Assembly (NCBI GenBank): GCA_963755335.1
Contig: CAVWJW010000002.1
Location: 372,001 to 436,000, forward strand
Source: UBA10649 sp963755335
GTDB taxonomy: Bacteria > Actinomycetota > Actinomycetes > S36-B12
Reading direction: 5' to 3'
Length of the DNA stretch: 64,000 bases
Position numbers and translations under genes: made by a program. Below are positions 24,562 to 34,135 of the stretch, in pieces. The stretch's first letter is position 1. Every line of letters begins with the position of its first letter. Below the pieces are notes generated by a model. That model was not told where the DNA came from, made no database searches, and saw only the letters and a program-made list of their open reading frames with translations.

Positions 24562-26067
24562 TCACAGCCCTTCCGCCGCGGCCAGGTGAGCGCGCACGAA
24601 GTTGCGCTCCGCACCGTCGATCCCGAACAGGCGCGGACCGTCGCCGATGTAGGGCCGGCCCGGTTCCCGGATGCCGAGATACGACTTCATGCTCGCGGCG
24701 GCCCGCCGACCGGCGCCCATGGCCTCGATGACTGTCGCTGCTCCGGTGACGATGTCGCCGCCCGCGAAGACGCCGGCGATCGAGGTGGCCAGCGACTCGT
24801 CGGTGTCGATGTATCCCCACGTGTTGAGCCGCAGCCCCGACGTCTGCCCCATGATCGGATTGGCGTTCGTGCCGATGGCGTAGACGATGAGGTCCGCGTC
24901 GAAGTCGAACTCACTGCCCGGCACCGGCACCGGCCGGCGACGCCCGGATTCGTCGGGCTCGCCGAGGTCCATCTGGATGCACCGCATGCCACGGACTCCC
25001 CCGTTTCCGTCGTCGAGGACCTCGACGGGTGCGGTGAGCCAATGGAAGAGGATCCCCTCCTGCTCGGCGTGATGCACCTCCTCGGCGCGTGCGGGTGCCT
25101 CGACGCGAGATCGGCGGTAGACGCAGTGCACCTGTTCGGCACCGAGCCGCATCGACACCCGCAGTGCGTCCATGGCCGTGTTGCCTGCGCCGACCACGGC
25201 GACGTTGCGCCCCTTCGGGAGGGGAGTGTCGTACTCCGCATCCTTGGCGCGCATCAGGTTGCACCTGGTCAGGAGCTCGTTCGCCGACAGGACGCCGTTC
25301 AACGAGTCGCCGGGGATGCCGAGCATGGTGGGGTAGCCGGCGCCCACGCCGACGAAGACCGCGTCGTAGCCCATCTCGCCGACCATCTGCTCGATCGTGA
25401 AGAGCCGGCCGACGAGCGTGTTGCACTCGAAGGTGACACCGAGACCTCGCAGCGTGCCGATCTCGGCATCGACCACCGCGTTGGGCAGGCGGAAGTCGGG
25501 GATGCCGTACCTCAGGACGCCGCCGGGTTGGTGGAAGGCCTCGAATACCGTGACGTCGCAGCCGGCTTTCGCCATGTCTGCCGCGCAGGCCATTCCGGCT
25601 GGCCCGGAGCCGACGACGCCGACCTTGAAGCGGGTCGGCTCGATGTACGGCACGCTGGTCCAGCCTTCCGCGATCGCCGCGTCTCCGACGAACCTCTCCA
25701 GTCGCCCGATGGCGACCGGCTCGAGGGAGTCGCCTACGACGCACACGCCCTCGCACTGGTTCTCCTGCGGGCAGACCCGTCCGCAGACGGCGGGCAGCAG
25801 GTTGGTCGCCGTCAGAACGTCGTAGGCGCCCCGCACGTCGTTCGCACTGACCTTCTCGATGAACGCCGGGATGTCGACGTTCACTGGGCATCCCGACACG
25901 CACGGCTGATCGGGGCACATGAGACAGCGTTGGGATTCGCGGACGGCGTCCTCGGCCGTGTAGCCGCAGGCCACCTCGTCGAAGTTGTGCGCGCGCTCGA
26001 GTGGGTCCTGCTCCCGCATGGGCGTGCGTTCCTGCGGGATGGTGCGGATCGTCCTCTTCTTCGCCAT
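24562..26067 (-). CDS. NfnB/GltD-like FAD- and Fe-S-containing NAD(P)H oxidoreductase subunit
   Basis: A 501-residue protein of the glutamate-synthase small subunit family. The N-terminal Fe-S region has two Cys sets (RCLMCPDQPCVSGCPVN, then VCGRVCPQENQCEGVC). The first dinucleotide site is VGVVGSGPAGMACAADMAKAG and the second VAVVGAGNTAMDALRVS, with GVFAGGDIVTGAATVIEAMGAG at the C-terminal FAD site. No glutamate synthase large subunit is nearby; instead the partner is an NfnA-like flavoprotein 11 bp upstream. The pair therefore matches NfnAB (NADH-dependent ferredoxin:NADP oxidoreductase) or SudAB. The start ATG 26067 follows a GGAGG site. Confidence 0.85.
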   Translation of the reverse strand: MAKKRTIRTIPQERTPMREQDPLERAHNFDEVACGYTAEDAVRESQRCLMCPDQPCVSGCPVNVDIPAFIEKVSANDVRGAYDVLTATNLLPAVCGRVCPQENQCEGVCVVGDSLEPVAIGRLERFVGDAAIAEGWTSVPYIEPTRFKVGVVGSGPAGMACAADMAKAGCDVTVFEAFHQPGGVLRYGIPDFRLPNAVVDAEIGTLRGLGVTFECNTLVGRLFTIEQMVGEMGYDAVFVGVGAGYPTMLGIPGDSLNGVLSANELLTRCNLMRAKDAEYDTPLPKGRNVAVVGAGNTAMDALRVSMRLGAEQVHCVYRRSRVEAPARAEEVHHAEQEGILFHWLTAPVEVLDDGNGGVRGMRCIQMDLGEPDESGRRRPVPVPGSEFDFDADLIVYAIGTNANPIMGQTSGLRLNTWGYIDTDESLATSIAGVFAGGDIVTGAATVIEAMGAGRRAAASMKSYLGIREPGRPYIGDGPRLFGIDGAERNFVRAHLAAAEGL

Positions 26068-26078
26068 GGCTGCCTCCG

Positions 26079-26957
26079 CTACCCGACCGCTTCGCCGACG
26101 ATCTCGGACGCGCGCCGGACGCGGCAGCTGTCCTCCCAGGCCTCGAGCGCGGAGCGCTCCTCGGCGCGGTACCGCCCCAGCCGCGTCATCAGGTCGTCGA
26201 AGTCGACGAGGTGCCCGTCGAAGTCCGGTCCGTCGACGCAGGCGAACTTCACCTGCGGGCCGACCTTGACGCGGCAGCCGCCGCACATGCCGGTGCCGTC
26301 GACCATCACCGGGTTGAGGCTGACCATCGTGCGGATGCCGTAGGGGCGGGTCGTCTCGGCGCAGCCGCGCATCATGATCGGCGGGCCGATCGCGACCACC
26401 TCATCGATGTCGGGGTGCGCATCGATGGCTCGCAGGATCCCCTCGGTGACCAGTCCCTTGATGCCCACCGATCCGTCGTCGGAGCAGATGATGAACTCGT
26501 CGCAGGCCTCCCGGAACTTGTCCTCCCAGAAGACGAGGTCCTTGTTGCGGAACCCGATGACGCCGATGACGTAGGCACCGGCCTCCTTGTAGGCCCGTGC
26601 CTGCGGGTACACCGGGGCGACCCCCAGTCCCCCTCCGACGCAGACGACCTTCTTGGCGTGCCCCGTCTGGCTGGGGATGCCCATCGGCCCGACCATTCCG
26701 TACAGGGCGGCGCCGACGCGGCAGTCGGCCTGCATCTGCCGGGTCGTCTTCCCGATCGCCTGGATGACCAGGGTGATCGTGCCGTGCACGCGGTCGAAGT
26801 CCGCGATGGTGAGCGGGATGCGCTCACCGGGCTCGGTCAGCATGACGATGACGAACTGCCCCGGTTTCGCGGCCTTCGCCATCAGGGGATGACGGACCTC
26901 GAGCAGGAAGGTGACGTCGGAGAAGTCCTCACGTCGGACGATCTCGAAGTTGGACAT
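26079..26957 (-). CDS. NfnA-like ferredoxin-NADP reductase subunit with [2Fe-2S] motif
   Basis: A 292-residue FNR-superfamily protein. The FAD domain has GERIPLTIADFD, and the NAD(P) domain has VCVGGGLGVAPVYPQARAYKEAG and VVAIGPPIMMRG. The C-terminal cluster motif is DGTGMCGGCRV with a further Cys in FACVDGPDFDGHLVDF. In characterised NfnA a [2Fe-2S] cluster is held by three Cys and one Asp; here three Cys and a nearby Asp are visible. It is the first gene of the six-gene operon, 11 bp before the NfnB-like gene. Electron bifurcation is inferred from pairing, not shown. Confidence 0.85.
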   Translation of the reverse strand: MSNFEIVRREDFSDVTFLLEVRHPLMAKAAKPGQFVIVMLTEPGERIPLTIADFDRVHGTITLVIQAIGKTTRQMQADCRVGAALYGMVGPMGIPSQTGHAKKVVCVGGGLGVAPVYPQARAYKEAGAYVIGVIGFRNKDLVFWEDKFREACDEFIICSDDGSVGIKGLVTEGILRAIDAHPDIDEVVAIGPPIMMRGCAETTRPYGIRTMVSLNPVMVDGTGMCGGCRVKVGPQVKFACVDGPDFDGHLVDFDDLMTRLGRYRAEERSALEAWEDSCRVRRASEIVGEAVG

Positions 26958-27091
26958 CTATGCGGCTTCCCCGATTCTCGCGTTCGCCTCGACATGCCGG
27001 GTTGATACACCGATCAACTTTCCCAGTCTCGCCCCGCATCGGGGCGGACACACGGGACGGAGGGCGGTTCCGCGAGGGCACTAAGTCCCGA

Positions 27092-27160
27092 CCCGCCGGC
27101 CTTGAGGTTGTGGGGGGTGATTCGCCGCAGGCGAACCCCCACAACCTCAAGGCCGGCGGG
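27092..27160. repeat. Perfect 25-bp inverted repeat with an inner hairpin
   Basis: Arms 27092-27116 and 27136-27160 are perfectly complementary over 25 bp. Between them TTCGCC/GGCGAA (27121-27135) forms a second small stem. The right arm contains the stop codon of the minus-strand nitroreductase gene (27147-27149), and the element lies upstream of the nfn/kor operon. It could be a read-through-blocking terminator or a dispersed palindromic element; there is no T-tract and no second copy in this window. Confidence 0.75.
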
Positions 27161-27668
27161 GGTCGAGGACGAAGATCCGCACGGGGCGCTCGGTGATCCG
27201 GACCCGGTAGGCGGCGAAGCCCCGGTAGAGCATCGCCGCTCGCGACCACACGACGTCGCGCTCCTCCTCCGTCGCCGCGCGAGCCGCCACCTGGACGGTG
27301 CGATCACGCCAGCTGATGGTCGCCTCCGGGTTGGCCTCGAGGTTGAACGCCCAGGCCGGTGCCTTCGGCTGGGCGTAGTTCGTGCCGATGACGGCGATCG
27401 CATCGCCAAGCGGCACGCCCATCACGGGCATCGTGCGCTCGAGGCCGGACTTGGCGCCCGTGGTCGTCAGCAGGATGACCGGAATCCCGATCACGACGCC
27501 CGGGACGGTGACCTTGCCGCCGCTCCACCGGTGCAGAGGTCGGTCGATTCGGTACAGCGTGCGTTGGAAGAACCACGAGCCGGGCTTCGTCGCGCCGAGG
27601 ACCTGGAAGCCGCGCTGGACAGGGTTGGGCAGCCCGGGGCGGTAGCCCAGATCCTGCCTGAGTCCCAT
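27147..27668 (-). CDS. DDN-type nitroreductase / F420H2-dependent quinone reductase family
   Basis: A 173-residue split-barrel protein. Family features are GRRRR-like basic ends and ILLTTTGAKSGLERTMPVMGVPLGDAIAVIGTNYAQPKAPAWAFNLEANPEATISWRD split as the conserved core TTTGAKSGLERTMPVMG, then GTNYAQPKAPAW and NLEANPEA. Relatives (Ddn of mycobacteria) reduce quinones or nitro compounds with F420H2. ATG 27668 is exactly six bases after a TACGAT hexamer, so the mRNA is probably leaderless. The stop codon lies in the arm of the large inverted repeat. It is divergent from the ferritin-fold gene. Confidence 0.85.
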   Translation of the reverse strand: MGLRQDLGYRPGLPNPVQRGFQVLGATKPGSWFFQRTLYRIDRPLHRWSGGKVTVPGVVIGIPVILLTTTGAKSGLERTMPVMGVPLGDAIAVIGTNYAQPKAPAWAFNLEANPEATISWRDRTVQVAARAATEEERDVVWSRAAMLYRGFAAYRVRITERPVRIFVLDPRRP

Positions 27669-27674
27669 GACGTC

Positions 27675-27716
27675 ATCGTAGAAGTCCTGACCGCCACGGC
27701 ACCGGACTTCTACGAT
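27675..27716. promoter_or_regulatory. 13-bp inverted repeat carrying divergent -10-like hexamers
   Basis: ATCGTAGAAGTCC (27675-27687) and GGACTTCTACGAT (27704-27716) are a perfect inverted repeat with a 16-bp spacer. Each arm ends in an outward-facing TACGAT, which fits an actinobacterial -10 (TAnnnT). On the minus strand the ATG of the nitroreductase begins six bases after it; on the plus strand the ferritin-fold gene begins 30 bases after it with a GAGGAG site. The palindrome may be an operator covering both promoters. Confidence 0.65.
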
Positions 27717-27746
27717 CACCGGAAGTGCACGTGACGAGGAGACCCC

Positions 27747-28793
27747 ATGCCGATCGACTCCATCGACGACCTGAGAGCGCATGTCGCGCTCGCCACTCGC
27801 GTGGAGCTGTCGACCATTCCGCCCTACCTGTACTCCATGTACTCCATCCGCGATCAGGCGTCCGCGCCCGCCCGGATCATGGCCAGCATCGTCGTCGAGG
27901 AGATGCTGCACGTCTGCCTGACGACCAACCTCCTGCTGGCCCTCGGCGGCGAGCCCGACTTCTCGCGCGAGTCCATCCCGGCGTATCCCGGGATCCTCAC
28001 TCACCACAAGCCCGATCTGCCCTTGGAGCTCAAGGGATTCAGCGTCGAGCTCGTGCAGGAGATGTTCATGAAGCTCGAGCGGCCTCAGCATCGCCACGCG
28101 CCTCCGGAGGACGACGACTACGAGACCCTCGGACAGTTCTACGCGGCTCTGATCTCGGCGCTCGACAGCGTCGGCCGGACCACCGAGCTGTTCGCGAACC
28201 CCCAGCGCGATCGCCAACTGGCCGATCCGTCCTTCTACGGCGCCGTGGACTTCGATGCCGACGACAGCGGCAGCCTGATGATGGTCGACAGTCATGACAG
28301 CGCCCTCGCGGCGCTCGAGGTGGTCATCCACCAGGGCGAGGGGGTCGGCCACCACCGCTGGGCTGATCGCGGGCACTACGAGCTGACCCACTTCTACAAG
28401 CTGGAGCAGCTCGCCTCGGGCGTCATCGAGATCGGCCCCACCTGGCCGGTGCTCGACAACCCGTGCACGGCGGACCTCCCTGAGGACGTGAGAGGCGTGT
28501 CAGACCTCTTCAACGCCCTGTTCCGACTGACGATCCTCACCATGGCGGGACTGTTCTCGGGCGAGGGCGAGCAAGGTCCGGAGATCGGGCGGCTGTACAC
28601 GCTGATGAAGGGCTGCCTCGCGCCGACGGCCCAGTACCTGGTGTCGATGCCCGTGGGCGGTGACCGCACGGCGGGGCCGACGTTCGAGTACTACGAGTTC
28701 GGCGACGATCCGCGAGCGGAGGTCGCCGAGCTCGCCGCGTCGGTCGCCCGATCCCACCCGGCATTGGCGGACGTGGCCGCTCGCCTGGCGTAA
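27747..28793 (+). CDS. Ferritin-like (VioB/iminophenyl-pyruvate dimer synthase type) protein
   Basis: A 348-residue protein whose N-terminal half fits the ferritin-like domain found in VioB-type iminophenyl-pyruvate dimer synthases and many stand-alone proteins. Carboxylate/His residues that could bind metal are visible in RVELSTIPPYLYSMYSI, IVVEEMLHVCLTTNLLLALGG and VVIHQGEGVGHH. No partner RebO- or VioA-like oxidase is next to it, so pigment biosynthesis is not supported; the enzymatic role is open. A GAGGAG site precedes ATG 27747. The final 103 bases overlap the end of the convergent CopC-CopD frame. Confidence 0.8.
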   Translation: MPIDSIDDLRAHVALATRVELSTIPPYLYSMYSIRDQASAPARIMASIVVEEMLHVCLTTNLLLALGGEPDFSRESIPAYPGILTHHKPDLPLELKGFSVELVQEMFMKLERPQHRHAPPEDDDYETLGQFYAALISALDSVGRTTELFANPQRDRQLADPSFYGAVDFDADDSGSLMMVDSHDSALAALEVVIHQGEGVGHHRWADRGHYELTHFYKLEQLASGVIEIGPTWPVLDNPCTADLPEDVRGVSDLFNALFRLTILTMAGLFSGEGEQGPEIGRLYTLMKGCLAPTAQYLVSMPVGGDRTAGPTFEYYEFGDDPRAEVAELAASVARSHPALADVAARLA

Positions 28794-30552
28794 CGACCCG
28801 ACGTGCGCCTCGGCCGGATGCCGGGCACGAAGTAGAGAACCAGCACGATGAGCGCGGCCAGCCCGACGCCCACGGCTGCGACACCGGTCCACGGGGACAG
28901 CTCACTGCCCCCCAGCCGCGTTCCGGGCGCGGGACCGAAGGTCCAGGTGAAGGGAACACGCACGGTCGGCTCGCCGGTTCGCTGGACGGTGACCTCGAAC
29001 GGCGTCGGCCCCTCGTTCTGGATGTCGGCGATCGCCACCCAGAGGTGGTCACCCTGCGGCACCGCGGCCAGGGGGGCCGCCGAAGCCATCGACATCGTCA
29101 CGCGCGACACCGGGGCGGGCGCCGGCCGCCTGGTGTCCAGAACGCCGATGGTGACGAAGTTGCGTCCGGGTCGACCGGGCCCGACGTCCGCCGTGATCAC
29201 GAGATCGCTGGCCAGCGCGGAGAGCACGCCGGACGTCGCGGCCTGGTCGGGAGCGGGGGCCCAGACCACGGGGGATGCCGGATGGGTGGCAGCCAACGTG
29301 GACGCGGCGAGCACCACGCCTCCGAGGACGACGGCTTCGACTCCGACCACCAAAGCGGTCCGACGGCGACCGCCGCCGAGCACGAGAAACCAGACCGTCG
29401 CACCAGCACAGAGCAGGCCCACCGTCAGCAGGCCCAGTTTCAGGAGTAGAGCGTGGCCGTAGTCGGTGTTGAGCAGTGCACCGACGGACGGCAGCAGGCG
29501 ACCGGCCAGCAGCAGCCCGGTGACCACGCTGACGGGCACCATCACGAGGGCGACGGGGGTGAACGCGCGGGCTATCGCGACCGCCCGCAGCCGATCGCCG
29601 CTGCGAAGCGAGGGCACCGCGACAGCTGCCACGACGGCCGCGCCGCACGCCCACAGCATCGTCGTGACCGTGTGCAGGGCTCCGACAGCAGCGACGAGAA
29701 GACCGGCGGACGTGGGGTGACTGGTCGACGTGATGGCCGCGAGCGCCAGGACGAGCAGGGCCGGTGCCGCCCACCCGACGCCGGTCGACCGGCGAGCGGC
29801 GAAGGAGGATCCATCCAGCCGCTGCTGCGGCGACGGCCACGACCCACCTCAGGGTGAACTGCCACGCCGTGGCGATGGGCAGCCAGCCGCCCACGTCGGC
29901 GATGCGCGCCAGGTACAGCACGGACAGCGCGAGGGTGGCGACGACGCCGAGTCCGGCGGACGCCATGGTCGCCCGCGGTAGGACCGGGGTCACTGCGTCC
30001 TCGGTCCGCATCGCCCGCAGGCGCCGGGACAGGACGCAGGAGGCCAGCGCGAAGCCGATCGCCATGAGCGCGATCCAGCGGATCACCGACTCGGCGAAGC
30101 TGTCGGCGTTGGCCCACGCTGGGGCGTCATCCTGTCCTGCTGCAGTGACCCCCGTGCCGATGCCGAACACGATCGAGCCTGCCGTGGGATGCAGGTCATC
30201 GCTTGAGATCGTCCGCCAGCGCACGAGATACCGGTCCTTGGCGAGTGGGACCCAGCGGGATGCGCAGGATCGGACTGTTGACGCTGCCGTCGCCGGCCTC
30301 GGCAGGCGCGAGCGCGATTCGCCGTCCGGCCCCGTCGAACAACTCCACGGTCGAGGCCGCCACCTGGACGTCCTCGGTGAACACCAGTTCCAGTGTGCCG
30401 GGCGAGCGGTCGTACGTCGCACCGTCCGCCGGTGTGCTCTGCTGGAGCAGGGCGTGCGCCTGGGCGGCAGTCGGTGCGACGAACGGAGCCGCAAGTACGA
30501 CGAGGAGGACCAGCCATCGCAGCGATGAGCCGATCCGAAGGCGGGCGCTCAT
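28691..30552 (-). CDS. CopC-CopD fusion copper protein (frame interrupted)
   Basis: A protein of about 620 residues joining a periplasmic-type CopC domain to a CopD membrane domain, as in YcnJ-like copper proteins. The signal peptide ends in AQA, and the mature N-terminus His (HALLQQSTPADGATYD) is the usual Cu(II) ligand. CopC continues with TLELVFTEDVQVAAS and SSDDLHPTAGSIVFGIG. The CopD part has about eight helices, including WIALMAIGFALASC, MLWACGAAVVAAVAVPSL and ALLLKLGLLTVGLLCAG. Frame changes near 30240 and 29760 split it into three frames. ATG 30552 overlaps the preceding stop (ATGA). The last 34 codons overlap the ferritin-fold gene and may be frame-shifted read-through. Confidence 0.8.
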
Positions 30553-31036
30553 TCCACCGGAACTCCGGTGAGCGACGTGCCCGCGATGTTGAGGTCGATC
30601 TTGTCGCCGCGATGCACGTTGCCGTCCTTGTTCAGGTAGATGAGGTAGTACGTCTGGCCCGGCCGAAGGTCGTGGCCATCACGCATCGCCGCCACACGAT
30701 CGAAGCGCTCATTCGTGCGCTCGTTGTGCATGATCGGCGGCTTGTCGGTGTTGCCGGTCCACTTCGTGGCCAGCGACGGATCGAGCACGATGTACCGCAC
30801 GTCGAGGAGGCCGCCGTCACCGGCGAGGGACACGCGGGTGACCCGGATGCCGGCCTTGCCCTCGACCTGGGCGTCCTGCGGCACGTGGGGCCGCTTGTGC
30901 CCGGAGTCCGCGTTGACGATCCCGGCCACCCCTACCCCGCCGCCGACCACCAGGGCGGCGGCGAGGAGGGTCAGGCCGAGCTTGCGTCGACGCGTGAGCG
31001 TCCGCTGTGAGCCGACTGCGCGTCTGAGCTGTTCAT
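30549..31036 (-). CDS. Small single-span membrane-anchored protein (start region uncertain)
   Basis: About 160 residues: a basic N-terminus (TRRRKLG), one transmembrane segment (LTLLAAALVVGGGVGVAGIV) and an extracytoplasmic beta-rich domain (KAGIRVTRVSLAGDGGLLDVRYIVLDPS, DLRPGQTYYLIYLNKDGN). It is not a family I recognise. A perfect AAGGAGG site precedes ATG 31036, but that ATG is in a different frame from the membrane segment, so one base is probably missing near 30990. Without that correction the long frame would open at GTG 31115, which has no ribosome site. It sits between the cupredoxin protein and the CopC-CopD gene in one operon and may assist copper handling. Confidence 0.6.
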
Positions 31037-31050
31037 CGTCGTCCTCCTTG

Positions 31051-34000
31051 TCAGAACGCGTAGAAGGCTGAGTTGTAGGCGTCGAAGGTGACGACGCCGC
31101 CGCCGTAGGTGCCACTACCCGCCGGTGCCAGGGTCATGCCCAGGCGCCCGTTCGTGACGGTCCGCCCGCTGGTGTTGCGGCCGGTCAGCGTGGCCGTGGT
31201 GGCCCCGACCTTGAGGGTCACCGTTGCCGATGCCGCCGAGGTCCAGTCGACCTGGACGGTGGCTCCGGGGGCCAGCGGTTATCGGCGTCGTAGTGTTCGC
31301 CGCAGCATTGCCGTTGTTCGCACTGACCACGAGGCGGACCCGTGCGCCACTGGCGTCCTTCTGAAGCTCCACCCGGAACCGCTCGGTCGCGCCGCCGCGG
31401 GCCTGGTAGATCGTCAGCCAGCGGGTGTTCGCCATGTTGCTCATGCCGCTGGCGTTGACCTGGAACTTCACGTGGTACGTCGCCACGGGGGCCGTGGTCG
31501 GCGTGGTCACGTAGGCCCGGCTGCTCGTGGTGTTGCCGGTGTTGCTCGTGACCTGGGCCTTCAGACCGAAGCTACCGGTCATGGCCGCCGTGGCGTCCCT
31601 GGTTGCCGTGCCGCTGTTCTGCTGCGTTCGAGACTGCCACGGACTCGGGAACGTCGCGCCCTCGAAGCCGTCGGCGAAGAGCGACGCGAGCTTCATGGTG
31701 ATCGGTCGATGACCCCACCCCACGTGCCTGCCGAGTTCCGGCCCGAACGTTGACGACGTAGTTGCCCGACCGTGCGGCTGCCCAGCGCGATGTTCGCCGA
31801 GATCGGCACCGTCTGCCCCGGAGGACCAACGGTCATCGCGGTACCAGGCCCGGCCCAGGATCGGCGCCGATGAAGTACTCGGCCGAAGCGATCGTCTGCC
31901 CGGCTCCGGCATTCGCCGTGCCCGCTAGGGCCACGGTCGTGACCGTTGTCGCTGGCGATGGGCGTCAGCGTGAGTCCGGTGACGGTCACCGCGCGGTTCA
32001 TGACGAGCGTGCCGGTCGACACCGCTCCCCAGTTGCCCGCCTTGTCCTTGGCGCGCACCGAGATGGTCGTCGGTCCCTCGGGCAGCCCGACGAGCTGGCT
32101 CAGCGGGATCGTGGCGACGATCGTGGACGTGGGTGCATTGACGACCATCAGGAAGCCGCTGCCGGGGGCTCCAGCGTTCCCGATGAAGCCCTCACCGGAG
32201 ACCACGCCCGAAGGCGTAATGCCCGGATCGCTGGGATCGCTGTAGGGCGCCCGGACCTCGATCGACGTCGCGTCGTACGCCACCCCTTGCGTGCCGTTGT
32301 TCGGCGACGGGGTGACCACGACCGTGCCCGTGGTCGGCGTCGTCTTGTCGACGAGGAACGCCGCCCCCACCGGCGAGCCGACGGGGCCCGCTGGACCGAT
32401 ATTGCCCAGGTCATCCGTGCCAACGGCAGAGATGTAGTGCGGGCCGTCGGTGAGACCAGCGACCGTGGCCGCCGGAATCGAGCCGTTGAAGGCAACGGTC
32501 GGTCCACTCGCCGCCGTCAGCGTGCGGCGGAACGGCCGCCGCCGTCGAGCGCCCACTGAACGCTCGTGACCTGTGCCACCACCGACATCCGAGGCAGTGC
32601 CGCTGAACGGCAGATCGGCGGTACCGTTGACGGCAGTGCTGGCCGGGAGTGATGCCAGCGACGGTGGGTCCGGTCTTGTCGACCTGGAAGGACGTCGACT
32701 GGAAGGCGCCCCAACCGGTGCCGTCCTTGCCTCGGACGAGCAGTTGGTGCGTCCCGGTCGGCGAGGCCGGCCGACCGAGGATGGTGCCCGCTCAGCGTGA
32801 CGCTGGGCGAGTTGGGCAGTTCCGCTCGGATCGACCGTGGCAGCGCGATGCCGCTGCCAGGGGCGACGCTGGCGTCGTCGATGACGAACTCAGCGGCGAC
32901 TACCGACGTGTCATCGGTGATGCGTGGCGCTGAAGGGCAGGTGTCGTCCGTGCTCACCCGCGTCGGCGGCGTGATCGTGACGGACTGCACCACAGGTGCG
33001 CTGTTGTTGACTGGCGGCGCACCGCTGGCCTGCAGGAAGGTGAGACCGCCGCCGAAATTGACCACGTTGCCCGTACCCAGGGCGCCGTCGTTATCAAGGC
33101 GCATCGACGAGTCGTAGACGGCGTACTTGAGCCCCTCGGCTGCCGGGATCTTCACCAGCATGTCGAGCGTGTCGCCAGCGGTGACGTTCTCGGCTGCGAC
33201 GCCGTACGGAATCTTCAGCTTTCGCGCCGACTCGGCGATCACGGTCTGGGTCGTGCCGAGCACGCCGATCGAGTGCTGCACGATCCCGCCGTTGACCATC
33301 CGCAGGAGGGTCGTCCCACCGGCATCGACAGGGATCGGCGTCGTCGCGGGGTACGCGACCCCGTTGAAGAGCCGGAAGTGCGGCTGGAAGTTGCGCATGT
33401 CGTACGTCCCGGGATTCGCATTGAGGCCCGGGTCGACATCAGAGATGACGATGACCTGCTCGTTGTTGTACTCGGTGCCCGTGCCGTAAGCCGTGCCCGA
33501 GGGGTCCGGCAGGACGACGAGAGCGCCGACCAGGCCCATCGCAGCCTGACGGGCACCGTCGCAGGTGCCGCCGGCCTCGTAGATGAAGGTGCCGGGCCGC
33601 TTCGGAGTGAAGGTGTACTTGGCGTCGGATCCGCTCGCGGCGCCCGTCGTGTCCTCCGCGAAGTCGTCCATCTGCGGAAGCGACAGCGAGACCGATTCCG
33701 TCGGCACCTGGTTGTGCAGCAGGATGCTCATCGGGCTCGAGCTCTCGGTCACGACCAGGGTCGGACCGACTGGCACGGTGACGTTCCCCGCGGCCGAGTC
33801 CACGAAGCTCCAGATCGGCACCCCGGTGACCGTGGCGGTGAGGTTCGTCGTGCCGGCCTTGGCCCACAGTTCGCACGTCGGCACGCCGTCACCATCGGGA
33901 GGGCACACGCTCGTGGGCAGCGCCGCAGCCGGCGCATGCACGAGTGACGGCGCGGCTGCGATCACCGCGGTCGTCGGTGCGACGGCTGCGGTGGCGGCCA

Positions 34001-34106
34001 TCACCCCGGGGGCTCGCAGTGTCCCCGCACCCAACAGGGGTAGGGCGAGGGACACTGCGAGGGTCCCGCGGAGGAGGGAGCTCCGGAGCATGGTTGAGAC
34101 AGGCAT
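31051..34106 (-). CDS. Secreted cupredoxin-fold protein with Ig-like repeats (frame interrupted)
   Basis: A protein of about 1010 residues after correcting roughly five indels. A signal peptide (LLRGTLAVSLALPLLGAGTL) is followed by two cupredoxin-like domains. The first ends PGTFIYEAGGTCDGARQAAMG, where the usual HCH copper motif is absent; the second has TLLRMVNGGIVQHSIGVLG. They are followed by Ig-like/PKD-type segments (VVQSVTITPP, HQLLVRGKDGTGWG, PTTISVRAKDKAGNWG) and a C-terminal jelly-roll-like domain (ADGFEGATFPSPW to DAYNSAFYAF). Dropping one G near 32800 joins SVTLSG to TILGRPASPTG. It appears to be a structural, non-copper member of the oxidase operon. ATG 34106 was chosen; ATG 34091 is also possible. 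Confidence 0.75.
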
Positions 34107-34135
34107 CGTCCTGCCGCCCTTCGTCAGCTGGCCGT

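Noticed and set aside
24562..26067. Glutamate synthase small subunit (GltD) as the primary call
   Set aside because: The fold matches, but no large subunit is adjacent and the partner is an NfnA-like flavoprotein in an oxidoreductase operon; kept as an alternative.
27092..27160. Insertion sequence end or riboswitch
   Set aside because: No transposase or target duplication nearby and no known aptamer pattern; the element is only a simple perfect palindrome.
27747..28793. Violacein or rebeccamycin-type pigment cluster
   Set aside because: Only the ferritin-like VioB-type domain is present; no RebO/VioA oxidase, RebD-like full protein or tailoring enzymes are nearby.
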